Assembly: GCF_010727605.1 (NCBI RefSeq) | Contig: NZ_AP022568.1 | Span: forward strand, 2,046,001 to 2,110,000 | Direction of reading: 5' to 3' | DNA: 64,000 nucleotides | From: Mycobacterium simiae | Lineage (GTDB): Bacteria > Actinomycetota > Actinomycetes > Mycobacteriales > Mycobacteriaceae | Part shown: positions 43,164-52,103 of the stretch, one piece after another | Layout of the letters: every line of letters starts with the position of its first letter | Position numbering within the stretch: the first letter of the stretch is position 1 | Translations under genes and position numbers: made by a program | Notes under the pieces: model-generated | Told to the model about the DNA's origin: nothing | Seen by the model: only the letters and a program-made list of their open reading frames with translations | Database searches by the model: none

Positions 43164-46100
43164 CTAGTCGGCAACCATCGCGTCGGCCTGCGCCAGGTAC
43201 CCCTCGAACCCGGCCTGCGCCGCCCTGGCCCGAAAGCCGTGCAGAAACTGGCGATAGCCGGTCTGGTCGCCGCGGGCGCGGGCCAGCAGCGCGCGTAGCC
43301 GCAGCACCGGGATCTCGTGCAGCACGAAGTCGGGCTCGGTTACCACGGCCGCGAGCCGGTCCACCGCGCGCTGCGCCGCGTCGATGTCGTCGGGGCCGCC
43401 CCGCGACAGCAGTGCCTCGACCAGCGCCGTGGTCGCGGGCGCCCGGAAGATCATGGTGCCGGCTTCGAACTGTGCATCCACAATTCGGTCGGCCAGGTCG
43501 ATGGCGCCGTCGAGGTCGCCGGATCGGGCGTATTGGCAAGCGATTTCGATGTCGGTCATGCGCCGAATCGCGACGATCAATTTCTCGTCGACGAGCATTT
43601 CGCGTGCCCTGGTAAGAAACTCGAAGCCCGCGCCCGCGCTCTCGTCAGAGCAGTGAATCAGCGTGGTGGCCCGATTCACCAGCGCGTAGGCCAGCGCGGC
43701 GTTGTCGCCGGAGCGTTGCGCGACGTCCAGCGATTCGGCCGCCTGCGCCACATCGTCGGCGGTCGGCAGCACCGCGCCGTTCTGCACCGCGGCCGCGTAC
43801 TTGTACAGCTGCGCGAACGGGTGAGTGGTCGGGTCGAAGGTCCGGGCCATCGCGATGCCCTCATCGAGGTCCTGGCGCCAGCCCGGCCGTCCCAAAAACA
43901 TTCCCGCCGCGCCCTTTAGCGTGGTGGCCCAGGCCAGTGGGGACCCGATGACGAAGTTTCCCATGGTCGGATCGCCGTGGGCGACGTCGATGACGCGCTG
44001 CGCCAGCTGCAGACATTCGGTCGCTTCGCCGACCTCCCACTTGGCTTGGGCCGCGGCGTAGAACAGCCCCGCGATCATCGCCGGGTCGCCGATCGATTCG
44101 ACGAGCGTCGCGAATTCCATGGCCATGCCTGCCGCTTCGTGGTGCCGGGAATTGAACGTCAATGTGGTGATGTGGCCGGCCATTCCGACGGCCAGGGATT
44201 TTTTGTCACCGGCCGCCGTGGTGAGCGCCCGCAACTCGTCGAATCCCGTGTCGCCGGGCGTGCCGCCGACCTGAAATGCGCTGCCGCACAGCAATGCTCG
44301 CGGCGCGATGCGCATGGTCAGCCGGTCGGGGTGATCATCGGGGAGCAGGTCGGCGAACCGTGCCGCCTGTTGCCAACTGGCCCGGGCGGCTCGGATATCG
44401 CGCGCGCCGTACCAGGCGCCGGCCTGCATGTACCATTCGTAGGCCTCACGCAGGTCCCCCGCCGCCGCGTACTGGGTGGCGACGATCGAGGCCTCCTGGC
44501 CGGTGAACTCGCCGTAGGTTCGCTGCAGGATGGCCGCTACCCGACGGTGCAATTCCGCTCGGTCGACTTTCAATTGAGATTCGTAGGCGACGGCCTGGAT
44601 CAGCGGGTGACAGAACGCGTAGGTGGCGTGTGGGGTGAAGCCGATCTGCTCGACGAGCGCCGACTCGACCAGCGGCGTGAGGTCGACCGGGCCCAGCAGA
44701 CACTTCAATAACTCGGTGTCGAACTGCGCACCGATCACGGCCGCGGCGTGCAGGGTGCGCTTCGCCGTCGCGCTGAGCCGATCGATGCGCGCCCCGATGA
44801 TGCCCTGCAGGCTGGCCGGGACATGGATTTCGCGCACTTCGCGCACGCACACGTAATTGCCTGGCGCGCCCTCGAGTATGCCGCGCTCGGCGAGGTCGCG
44901 CACGATTTCCTCGGCGGCGAACGGTAGACCGCCCGCCCGGTCCGCGACCACCATCGACAATCCGGCTACCGAAGGATCGGTCCCCAGTAGCTCCTTGAGT
45001 AACTCGGCGATATGCGAATCACCCAACGGGGCAAGCATGATCCGATGTGCGCCCGCGATGTTGGCCAGCGGCCCGCGGTATTCGGGCCGATAGACGATGA
45101 GCAGCATCGCGCGCATCGCGGGTATCGCCGCGGCGAAGTCGGCCAGTAACGATTCGCTGACCGTGTCGATCCACTGGACGTCCTCGATGACGTAGATGGT
45201 GGATTCGGTACGGGCCAGCGACACGGTCTTGATCAGCTCGACCAGGCGCCGGCGCCGCGCATCCGGGGTGATGTCCGGGCAGGGGACGTCCGGGTCCCGG
45301 ATACCGAGCAGGTCATCGAGCAGCATGCGATCCTCGGCGCTCGCCTGCGGGATCGCCGCGCGCACCCGTGCCCGCGCCACCTCGAGCGTGAGCCCGCCGA
45401 GACCGAAGACGGACCCAAGCAGCCGCGAGATGACGTGAAACGGGATTTCGCGAGTGTGGGATTCGCAGTAGGTGACGAATACCTCGAAGCCCACGCTGCG
45501 CGCCAAACCCAGCGATTCCCGGACCAATCGGGTCTTTCCGACACCCGGGCGGCCCGTCACCGTGATCACCGTCCCCGCACCGCCGCGAGCCTGCTCGAGC
45601 AGTCGTGCGACGGCGTCCTTCTCGTCCTGGCGGCCCACCAGCCGGGACTGGCGCCGCGCCTTGCGGCGGTGCTGGCCATCGGCGGCCAGCAGTCGCCGGG
45701 CCGGCACGGTGGTGGCGAATCCCTTGATGTGCACGGTTTCCGGCTCGCCCAGCACGGCCCGGTCCTCCACCAACCGTGCGGTCGACTCGCTGAGCATCAC
45801 GCCGCCGGGCGGCGCCACCGATTCCATCCGCTGGGCCATACCGACCTGCTCGCCCACCGCCGTGTACCCGAAGTGGGTCGCGCCGACCTCGCCTGCGATC
45901 ACTTGCCCGGAGTTCAGCCCGACCCGCAGCCGCAAGTCGACGCCATCTCGGCGGCCCACCTCGACCGCCAGGCCGCGGACCACGTCCTGGATGTCCAATG
46001 CCGCCAGACATGCGCGAAAGGCATGATCTTCCAGCGTGATTGGCGCACCGAAAAGCGCCATGATGCCGTCGCCGGTGAACTTGTCGACGGTGCCGCCGTA

Positions 46101-46337
46101 GCGCTGGACCACGGTCGCCGATTGATCGACCAGGTCCGTCATCACCTCACGCAACCGCTCGGGGCCCAGCGCTGCCGCAATGTCCATGGACCGCACCACA
46201 TCCGCGAAGAGCACGGTCACTTGCTTGTATTCGGCGGGCTCGGCGCTGGGCGTCAGCGGCGAACCGCAGGCATCGCAAAAGCGTGCACCCGGCCGCGGCT
46301 GGGAGCCGCACACCTGGCACACCGACGCCGCTGCCAT
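43164..46337 (-). CDS. Zinc-ribbon / class III cyclase / AAA ATPase regulator
   Basis: 1057 residues. A zinc ribbon (CQVCG at 7-10, CDACG at 21-24) precedes a class III cyclase domain (about 40-220): metal aspartates in FADVVRS and FTGDGIMALFG, with the base-contacting Lys in VDKF. An AAA ATPase follows (P-loop GRPGVGKTRLV, about 262), then a long alpha-solenoid to the end. The transition-state position usually N-x-x-x-R reads GMAQRM, with Gly for Asn. The layout is that of large mycobacterial sensor cyclases; no DNA-binding domain is seen. The ATG at 46337 follows GAGG; a GTG one codon earlier is possible. Confidence 0.85.
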   Translation of the reverse strand: MAAASVCQVCGSQPRPGARFCDACGSPLTPSAEPAEYKQVTVLFADVVRSMDIAAALGPERLREVMTDLVDQSATVVQRYGGTVDKFTGDGIMALFGAPITLEDHAFRACLAALDIQDVVRGLAVEVGRRDGVDLRLRVGLNSGQVIAGEVGATHFGYTAVGEQVGMAQRMESVAPPGGVMLSESTARLVEDRAVLGEPETVHIKGFATTVPARRLLAADGQHRRKARRQSRLVGRQDEKDAVARLLEQARGGAGTVITVTGRPGVGKTRLVRESLGLARSVGFEVFVTYCESHTREIPFHVISRLLGSVFGLGGLTLEVARARVRAAIPQASAEDRMLLDDLLGIRDPDVPCPDITPDARRRRLVELIKTVSLARTESTIYVIEDVQWIDTVSESLLADFAAAIPAMRAMLLIVYRPEYRGPLANIAGAHRIMLAPLGDSHIAELLKELLGTDPSVAGLSMVVADRAGGLPFAAEEIVRDLAERGILEGAPGNYVCVREVREIHVPASLQGIIGARIDRLSATAKRTLHAAAVIGAQFDTELLKCLLGPVDLTPLVESALVEQIGFTPHATYAFCHPLIQAVAYESQLKVDRAELHRRVAAILQRTYGEFTGQEASIVATQYAAAGDLREAYEWYMQAGAWYGARDIRAARASWQQAARFADLLPDDHPDRLTMRIAPRALLCGSAFQVGGTPGDTGFDELRALTTAAGDKKSLAVGMAGHITTLTFNSRHHEAAGMAMEFATLVESIGDPAMIAGLFYAAAQAKWEVGEATECLQLAQRVIDVAHGDPTMGNFVIGSPLAWATTLKGAAGMFLGRPGWRQDLDEGIAMARTFDPTTHPFAQLYKYAAAVQNGAVLPTADDVAQAAESLDVAQRSGDNAALAYALVNRATTLIHCSDESAGAGFEFLTRAREMLVDEKLIVAIRRMTDIEIACQYARSGDLDGAIDLADRIVDAQFEAGTMIFRAPATTALVEALLSRGGPDDIDAAQRAVDRLAAVVTEPDFVLHEIPVLRLRALLARARGDQTGYRQFLHGFRARAAQAGFEGYLAQADAMVAD

Positions 46338-46393
46338 CACGCCTCGACCCTAGGCGTATTCCCTGCTAGAAGGAACGGACTGGGATCGGCGAA

Positions 46394-46780
46394 TTACTCC
46401 GGCTGGTGCGAGTCGTCGTCGAGCACGCTGACCGCGATGCCGTACGGCAGGAAGCGCACCTTGCGCTTTGGATCGGTGTTGTCCTTATTGGCGCGCAGCG
46501 CGTCGAGCTCGGTCGCAAATACCTGTTCGACGCGGGCGTCACCGCCGGTGTCGACGGTGTAGATCGCCCACACACCGTCACCGGCCTCACCGGTGGTCTC
46601 CGGCGTCGAGCGGGGGCGGCGGGACACCTCGTCGAAGAACGCCGCCCACCCGGTCCGGGCGCCCGGACCCGCGGCGAACCTGCCGACTCGTTCGAACACG
46701 TCGCGCAGTCCCTGGCTGCCCTCCCGGATCATCCGGTCGAATTCTTCGGGATCAATTCCGAACGCACCGTACTCGCCCAC
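46394..46780 (-). CDS. Conserved hypothetical protein (Rv0313 homologue)
   Basis: 128 residues from GTG 46780; AAGGAGG ends 4 nt upstream, and an ATG at 46795 would overlap that site. The start MGEYGAFGIDPEEFDRMIRE and length agree with Rv0313. A helical N-terminus is followed by a compact alpha/beta part (VWAIYTVDTGGDARVEQVFA and KVRFLPYGIAVSVLDD). There are no catalytic motifs. It follows the Rv0312-like gene by 86 bp on the same strand, a conserved pairing. Function unknown. Confidence 0.85.
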   Translation of the reverse strand: MGEYGAFGIDPEEFDRMIREGSQGLRDVFERVGRFAAGPGARTGWAAFFDEVSRRPRSTPETTGEAGDGVWAIYTVDTGGDARVEQVFATELDALRANKDNTDPKRKVRFLPYGIAVSVLDDDSHQPE

Positions 46781-46866
46781 GCGGCCTCCTTGCATAGCGT
46801 TACTGCCCAGTGTGCGCCTGCGCGAGGTGATTCGCCACGGACTTTGCTGTCGGCCGAACTCCGCTG

Positions 46867-48825
46867 CTAGTAACCGGGACCCAGGAACGGGTTTTGCGGA
46901 TACCCACCACCGGGATAGCCACCCCCATATCCGCCGCCCGGATACTCGCCGGGATATTGCTGCACCGGCGCCGGATACTGCGGGGCCGGGTTTGCCGGAA
47001 CCTGGCTGGCCGGCACCTGGATCGGGATTGGCACCGGCAGCAGCGGCACGTGGATCCATTGCGTGGTCATGGGCACCGTGGTGGTGGTCGGCGTCGTCGT
47101 CGAGGGCGGCGGCGGCGGAGGCGTCGTCGTCGTTGTGGTCGGAGGCGGCGGCGGTGGAGTCGTCGTCGTCTGCACGGGCGGCGGTGGACGGTGCGTGGTG
47201 TACACCGGCGGCGGATGGGTGGTTACGACGACCGGCGGCGGCTCCGGTGAGGGAGGCGGCTCCGGCGGCGAGGGCGGGGGCGCGGGCGGGGGCGCGACCG
47301 TGCTGGGCACCGGTGCGGCCGTCGGCGGTGGTGGCACGGCGGTCGGCGGCGGCGCGACCGGGCTCGGCACCAAGGTGCTGACCGGCGGTAGTGGAACGGG
47401 AGCCACCGACGGTATTGGCGGTGCCTGCCGATTCTCGATGCCGGTCAGCGTGTACGCCACACCCCCGATCGCCGTCATCGCGACCAACGCGGACATCCCG
47501 ACAATCAGCTGGGACAACCGCAACCGGCGCCATGGCCGTTCCCGGGGTGGGTCGATCACGTTGAGGCGCATCGACCAGCCGGCGGGATTGCTGTCCTCGT
47601 CGAATGCCTCGGGGGTGTATGGCACCCGGATATCGCCGGGGTATTCAGTTTGCGACCAGGCCAACTCGCGATCGGTGAGAGCCTCCTCGTCGATCACCAG
47701 CAGGTCTCCGGCAGGCAGTTCGGTGATGTCGCCGCCGGACGACGCGGCGAGCAGTCCGATCGAGGTGCGGGTGCGGATGTCGATGTCTTCCCCGCGGGAG
47801 GCGAGCAACAGCGCCCCGGCCGCGGCCGCAAATGCGGGCTGCGAGGGGGACACCACCGGACGGCGACTGTGCACCGAAAGCCGTTCGTTCACAAGCGGGA
47901 TGCTGGCCCCACCGCCGACGGTGACCACCGCACACAGGTCGCTCCAGCCCTTACGGTGCCGGCACAACATATCGTCAAAGGCGTAGATGAGTCCGGTCAG
48001 CCGGTCCTGGATCAGGTCACCCAGCTCGTCGCGAGTGAGCCTCATCGTGGCCCGTCGGCCGCCCAGCTCGACCGCGAATTCCGTTGCAATCTGGGACGAT
48101 AGCTGTTCCTTGGCAGCGCGGCACTGTTCCCTGAGCCTGGCCAGCTGGCCGACCGCGGCGGTGCTGGCCGGGTCGATGCCGCTGCCGTGCCCCAGCTCCT
48201 CGAAGACGCACAGCATCAGTGCCTGGTCGATCTCGTCACCGGAGAAGTCGGTGTAGCGCATGGTGGCGCTGAGCGGCTTGAAATCGCCTGCAAGATCTAT
48301 CAGCGTCGCTGACGTGCCCGACCCACCGAAGTCGAGCAATCCTACGACTCCCGTTGCGGCAAGGCACAACTCGGCGTTCGCCGCCGTCAACGACGCAATC
48401 GCGTCCGAAACGAGGCGCGGCGCCATACCGCTTCGAACGAAACCCAGATGGGTGCGTAACCCATTGCGTAAAGCTTGGGCGGTACTCGGTTTCCAATACG
48501 ACGGAACCGCGATCGAGATCTCCGAGGACGCCGCGTCGGCACCCGCCGCCGCCACCATCGCGTCCAGCGCTTCGACCGTCAACAGGTCAGGGTCGTGGGC
48601 GGAGCCGTCGCTAGACACCAAGGCCACCGAATCTCCGATGCGCTCGACGAACCCGCTCATCAGCACGCCGGGTTCGACGAGATCCGGATCCTCCACCGGC
48701 AGACCGATTTTCGGCGCGCAGTGTGGATAAAGTGTCAGGACAGCGCGACGTGAAACCGGTGGGTTTCCGTCACGCACAGCGACCAGGTTCGTGGTCCCGA
48801 TCGACAACCCAAGTGGGTCGTACAT
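46867..48825 (-). CDS. Hsp70-like membrane protein with Pro/Thr-rich tail (Rv0312 homologue)
   Basis: 652 residues. Residues 1-390 form an actin/Hsp70-type ATPase: phosphate-1 LGLSIGTTNLVAV, phosphate-2 VGLLDFGGSGTSATL, and adenosine motif AVVTVGGGASIPLVNERL followed by AAAAGALLLA. A membrane helix after RPWRRLRLS (about 433-460) puts the ATPase inside and the tail outside. The tail is Pro-rich, then PPPTTTT blocks, ending in Tyr/Gly/Pro. There is no substrate-binding domain. It matches Rv0312 as I recall it, near family length. Layout parallels the four DUF7159-type proteins, but with intact nucleotide motifs. Confidence 0.9.
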   Translation of the reverse strand: MYDPLGLSIGTTNLVAVRDGNPPVSRRAVLTLYPHCAPKIGLPVEDPDLVEPGVLMSGFVERIGDSVALVSSDGSAHDPDLLTVEALDAMVAAAGADAASSEISIAVPSYWKPSTAQALRNGLRTHLGFVRSGMAPRLVSDAIASLTAANAELCLAATGVVGLLDFGGSGTSATLIDLAGDFKPLSATMRYTDFSGDEIDQALMLCVFEELGHGSGIDPASTAAVGQLARLREQCRAAKEQLSSQIATEFAVELGGRRATMRLTRDELGDLIQDRLTGLIYAFDDMLCRHRKGWSDLCAVVTVGGGASIPLVNERLSVHSRRPVVSPSQPAFAAAAGALLLASRGEDIDIRTRTSIGLLAASSGGDITELPAGDLLVIDEEALTDRELAWSQTEYPGDIRVPYTPEAFDEDSNPAGWSMRLNVIDPPRERPWRRLRLSQLIVGMSALVAMTAIGGVAYTLTGIENRQAPPIPSVAPVPLPPVSTLVPSPVAPPPTAVPPPPTAAPVPSTVAPPPAPPPSPPEPPPSPEPPPVVVTTHPPPVYTTHRPPPPVQTTTTPPPPPPTTTTTTPPPPPPSTTTPTTTTVPMTTQWIHVPLLPVPIPIQVPASQVPANPAPQYPAPVQQYPGEYPGGGYGGGYPGGGYPQNPFLGPGY

Positions 48826-48979
48826 AGAGCGAATACTTTCGTCTATAGGGGTCGGTGGCCAGCGTTAACGATAGTCGTGGACACGCGGAAAGCCGATGCT
48901 TCGCAATGCCATTGGTATCCGCTCGATGCGGTTGCGTCACCGAAGCGGTACCGAAAACCCCTTGACAAATAGCCTTGTC

Positions 48980-50209
48980 TCAGACCACGGTCAGCGGCAG
49001 CGAACGCCTCGGTTCGAACTGAAACGTCGACCCGCCACTGACTCTGACCACCGAAACCTCTGGCAGTTCCGCGGCGGCAACGTCGGTTTCGACCAGTTCT
49101 GCCGTCCAGTCGGTGGCCGTCCCGCTAACTCGAACTTCGAGGTGCGGTTCCACCGCGGTGGCGATCGCCTGCAACGGTTGGACGGATTCTGGTGAGCACA
49201 ACGAGATCCACGCATCGTCGTCGTGTGCCGGCGAGCGGTGGACGTGCAGTGTGTTCGATTCGGCCTCGGCCACAACGTAGTCCGCCGGGTTCAGCAACGG
49301 GTGCAATTCGAGGACTCGCAGCGCCCCCTCGGCGCCGGCCGGAAGCTTGAGCGCGCGGTGAATGCGCTCGGCGGCCAAGCCTGCGATGCCGATTAGGCCG
49401 CGGGTGCACACGTCGCGGGCTTCTTCGTCACTGGCGGCCCGCGCCCGCACCGCGATCGCGAAGGACAGGTACAGCAGGTGCATCTGCAGACACACCTCGT
49501 CGGCCATCCGGACCAACGCCGAGTGTGAGAAGGCAGCGAAGTCGAAATCGGACATCAACGGGCCGGAGTAGTCCTTCTGCCCCTCGCCGGACGGGTCGAT
49601 GGGTTCGAGCTCCCATGTGGCAGCGCGGGTTTGGCTAATGATGTCGAGGGCCGGGATGCTCTGCGCCTCGGGATGGGACTCGTCGATGATGACGGTCCAC
49701 GCGCAGTGCGGCTGGCGATTTGCCGGTGTTCGCGGGGGACGGTGGATGGGACGCACCTGTGCCCGGGGGTTGGTCGCCACCGCGGTGGCGTCGAAAGTCG
49801 GGTCCTCGATGGTGTGGCACATCCCGAACACGTACTTCTCACCCATCGGTTCCACGTCCAGTAAGGCGCCGCAGTGGTCGAGGTGGAACTCGCCGTGCCA
49901 TCGGTCGTGCACGGTGTAGCGGAAGTCCATGAATTGCGGCGGGGCGCCGATGTCGAGTTGCAGGCCCTTGAAGATGGTGGGCACGTCGTTGCCGACGTAA
50001 TTCAGCGCCTGCTGCATGCGCCGGGTGTAGATCGGGCTGGCGCCCGCCCACTCTTCGATGGCGATCTGCACCATCTCCTCGCGTCCGAATGACGAGATGC
50101 ACCAAGCCATGCCGGACCGGTCGATCAGCTGCCCAATCAGCAGCAGTTCGGGGACGAGAACGACGAGCTGGTCGCGGGACAGTCGGGCATATCGCGAGGG
50201 GCTGCTCAC
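48980..50209 (-). CDS. Conserved hypothetical protein (Rv0311 homologue)
   Basis: 409 residues from GTG, equal to Rv0311. Soluble, with no signal or membrane helix. Features visible: WCISSFGREEMVQIAIEEWAG near the start, YTVHDRWHGEFHLDHCGALLDVEPMG in the first third (several His and a Cys that could bind metal or cofactor), and a C-terminal domain rich in short strands. The His/Cys cluster resembles the GALLDVEPMG pattern of heme- or hydrocarbon-binding (4VR-like) proteins, but that is speculation. Divergent from the TetR gene, with which it shares a 38-bp promoter gap. Confidence 0.85.
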   Translation of the reverse strand: MSSPSRYARLSRDQLVVLVPELLLIGQLIDRSGMAWCISSFGREEMVQIAIEEWAGASPIYTRRMQQALNYVGNDVPTIFKGLQLDIGAPPQFMDFRYTVHDRWHGEFHLDHCGALLDVEPMGEKYVFGMCHTIEDPTFDATAVATNPRAQVRPIHRPPRTPANRQPHCAWTVIIDESHPEAQSIPALDIISQTRAATWELEPIDPSGEGQKDYSGPLMSDFDFAAFSHSALVRMADEVCLQMHLLYLSFAIAVRARAASDEEARDVCTRGLIGIAGLAAERIHRALKLPAGAEGALRVLELHPLLNPADYVVAEAESNTLHVHRSPAHDDDAWISLCSPESVQPLQAIATAVEPHLEVRVSGTATDWTAELVETDVAAAELPEVSVVRVSGGSTFQFEPRRSLPLTVV

Positions 50210-50218
50210 GTCCCAAAA

Positions 50219-50232
50219 ATAGATCTGTCTAT
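50219..50232. promoter_or_regulatory. Candidate TetR operator
   Basis: ATAGA-tctg-TCTAT is a perfect 5-bp-arm palindrome in the 38-bp gap between the Rv0311-like gene and the divergent TetR gene. Repression of both genes by the adjacent TetR would be usual; the gap is so short that a bound repressor would block both. Confidence 0.5.
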
Positions 50233-50247
50233 GTTATAAAGTCAACA

Positions 50248-50862
50248 ATGAACATTACCGCAGGCCAGGCCCGCTCGGTCACACCGACGCGGCGGACCAG
50301 CGCGCCACGCAAACGCGGTGACGACACCCGCGCGAGGATCATCGACGAGACGGTCCGCTGCATCCAGGAGGAGGGTTTCGCGGCCGCGACGGCCAAGCAT
50401 GTGGCCGAACGCGCCGGCGTCACCTGGGGTGTCATTCAGTACCACTTCGGCGATCGCAATGGCCTGCTGATGGCCGTGGTCGACGACGGCGTGGACAGGT
50501 TGATCGACAGCCTGTCCTCGGCGGACGTCAGCGAGCTTCCGGCGCAACAGCGCATCGAGGTCGTCATCGACACGGCGTGGAGTTGCTATAGCAGTCCGAC
50601 CTCGATGGCGGCGTTCGAAATCTTGCTGGCGACCCGCGGCGGACTGGGCGAGTCGTCGCGACGGCACCTGCTCGAAATGAACTCCGCGATCGCGCAACTC
50701 GGTGCGCTGATCACCGATGATCCCGCGAAATCTGGCGTGGCCGAAGTCATTTGGGCCACTCTTCGCGGTGTTGTGTTGGCCCAGATGGCGACCGGGACGG
50801 TCATCGATTGGAGCCTGGAACGACGGGCCCTGATCGACATGGTCGCCCGTGTGCTGCAATGA
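50248..50862 (+). CDS. TetR-family regulator
   Basis: 204 residues from ATG 50248. The N-terminal domain has the TetR pattern: RKRGDDTRARIIDETVRCIQ, helix-turn-helix AAATAKHVAERAGVTWGVIQ, then YHFGDRNGLLMAVVDD. The ligand domain is all-helical. It is divergent from the Rv0311-like gene and ends 4 bp before the SnoaL-like gene, which is probably co-transcribed. Ligand unknown. Confidence 0.9.
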   Translation: MNITAGQARSVTPTRRTSAPRKRGDDTRARIIDETVRCIQEEGFAAATAKHVAERAGVTWGVIQYHFGDRNGLLMAVVDDGVDRLIDSLSSADVSELPAQQRIEVVIDTAWSCYSSPTSMAAFEILLATRGGLGESSRRHLLEMNSAIAQLGALITDDPAKSGVAEVIWATLRGVVLAQMATGTVIDWSLERRALIDMVARVLQ

Positions 50863-50866
50863 CGGA

Positions 50867-51346
50867 ATGACCCTCGACGATCTGGCCGATATCGAAGCCA
50901 TCAAACATGTCAAATACCGGTACCTGCGCGCGCTGGACACCAAACACTGGGACGACTTCGCGAACACCCTAGCCGAGGACATCAAGGCCGACTACGGGCC
51001 GTCCCTCGGCAACGAACTGCACTTCACCAATCGCGCCGACCTCGTCGACTACATGCGGACATCGCTAGGCCCCAACGTCATCACCGAACATCGGGTGACG
51101 CATCCGGACATCGTCGTCGACGGCGACACCGCAACGGGCAGTTGGTATTTGCAGGACCGCGTCATGGTCGCGGAGTTCAACTTCATGCTGATCGGCGCGG
51201 CCTTCTATCGCGACACCTACCGGCGCACCCAAGACGGCTGGAAGATCTCTGGCACCGGCTACGACCGAACGTACGACGCCACAATGTCGTTGGAAGGGTT
51301 GAACTTCACGCTCAAGCCTGGCCGCGCCATCAACGACGCCGGCTGA
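50867..51346 (+). CDS. SnoaL-like protein (Rv0310c homologue, BaiE-type)
   Basis: 159 residues from ATG 50867; a GTG at 50849 overlapping the TetR stop would give 165 (Rv0310c has 163). The SnoaL/NTF2 fold is clear: LADIEAIKHVKYRYLRALDT, W-DDF-x-x-x-L-AED, then VTHPDIVVDGDTATGSWYLQD. Tyr, Asp and His in KYRYLRALD and TEHRVTHPD sit where bile-acid 7-alpha-dehydratase (BaiE) keeps its catalytic Tyr30/Asp35/His83-type residues, so a dehydratase of steroid-like substrates is conceivable. Confidence 0.83.
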   Translation: MTLDDLADIEAIKHVKYRYLRALDTKHWDDFANTLAEDIKADYGPSLGNELHFTNRADLVDYMRTSLGPNVITEHRVTHPDIVVDGDTATGSWYLQDRVMVAEFNFMLIGAAFYRDTYRRTQDGWKISGTGYDRTYDATMSLEGLNFTLKPGRAINDAG

Positions 51347-51351
51347 GGCGA

Positions 51352-52029
51352 CTACTTGGTGATCGCGATGACCGCGCCCGGCCGCAGCCATTTCATGATC
51401 GACACCAGCTGAGCGTCATCGACCGCCACACAGCCCTCGGTGGGATGTCCATCGGTGGTGTGGAAGAAGAACGCTGCTCCACCACCCGGGGTCTTGTTCT
51501 TGTTGACGCCCATCACCACCGCATGCTTGTACTGCGGAATCTGCAGGTTCTCGCTGTCGGCGGTGCTGAACGGGCACTGCGCCTTCTGGCAGACCTGCAT
51601 GGAGTTGAAGGTCGGGCTGTGGTCGTCGCCGCTCCACCAGTAGTTGGGTCCGACCACCTGGGTATACGGCAGCCCGGTGCCGGGATTCGGCGCGGTTCCG
51701 AACGCGGCGTCAAGGCTGTACACGCCCATCGGGGTGGCCGGCACCCCGCTCTTGGCCTGCGGCGCCATGCCCGCCGAACCGACGTGCGTCGGGATACCGG
51801 TGCGCAGTGCCTGCCAGCCTGCCGCGGTGCGCTGGTAGATGTCCATCGTGGCGTTCGAGCCGCCGCTGCTGACAACCGAAACCACCTGTGTGGCATTGCC
51901 AACCGAATTCGCAAACCAGGGAGTGCCCGCGGCGGTCCCGACCGGTGCCGCGCCTGCGGTCGGCGCAAGCACGGCGCAGACCCACGCCAAACACGCCACG
52001 GTGCATAGCGAAACGAGCAGTCGGCGCAT
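51352..52029 (-). CDS. Exported YkuD/L,D-transpeptidase-like protein (Rv0309 homologue)
   Basis: 225 residues. A signal peptide (MRRLLVSLCTVACLAWVCAV, cleavage near AGA-AP) precedes a YkuD-type domain. The cysteine motif is HTTDGHPTEGCVAVDD (Cys about 203), with Thr-Glu-Gly-Cys in place of the usual Ser-His-Gly-Cys. This branch is related to L,D-transpeptidases and may act as a carboxypeptidase or on other cell-wall bonds. The upstream YSLDAAFG and TQVVGPNYWWSGDD parts are typical of the Rv0309 group. It converges on the SnoaL-like gene with a 5-bp gap. Confidence 0.87.
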   Translation of the reverse strand: MRRLLVSLCTVACLAWVCAVLAPTAGAAPVGTAAGTPWFANSVGNATQVVSVVSSGGSNATMDIYQRTAAGWQALRTGIPTHVGSAGMAPQAKSGVPATPMGVYSLDAAFGTAPNPGTGLPYTQVVGPNYWWSGDDHSPTFNSMQVCQKAQCPFSTADSENLQIPQYKHAVVMGVNKNKTPGGGAAFFFHTTDGHPTEGCVAVDDAQLVSIMKWLRPGAVIAITK

Positions 52030-52103
52030 ACCGTCTATCGTCAGGTGACCCCCGGCGCAGGGTCAAGTAAAGCTTCAGCCCCCGTTTGGTCACGGCGTCG
52101 TGA

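Noticed and set aside
45435..46562. 375-codon open frame on the plus strand
   Set aside because: Antisense to the cyclase/ATPase gene.
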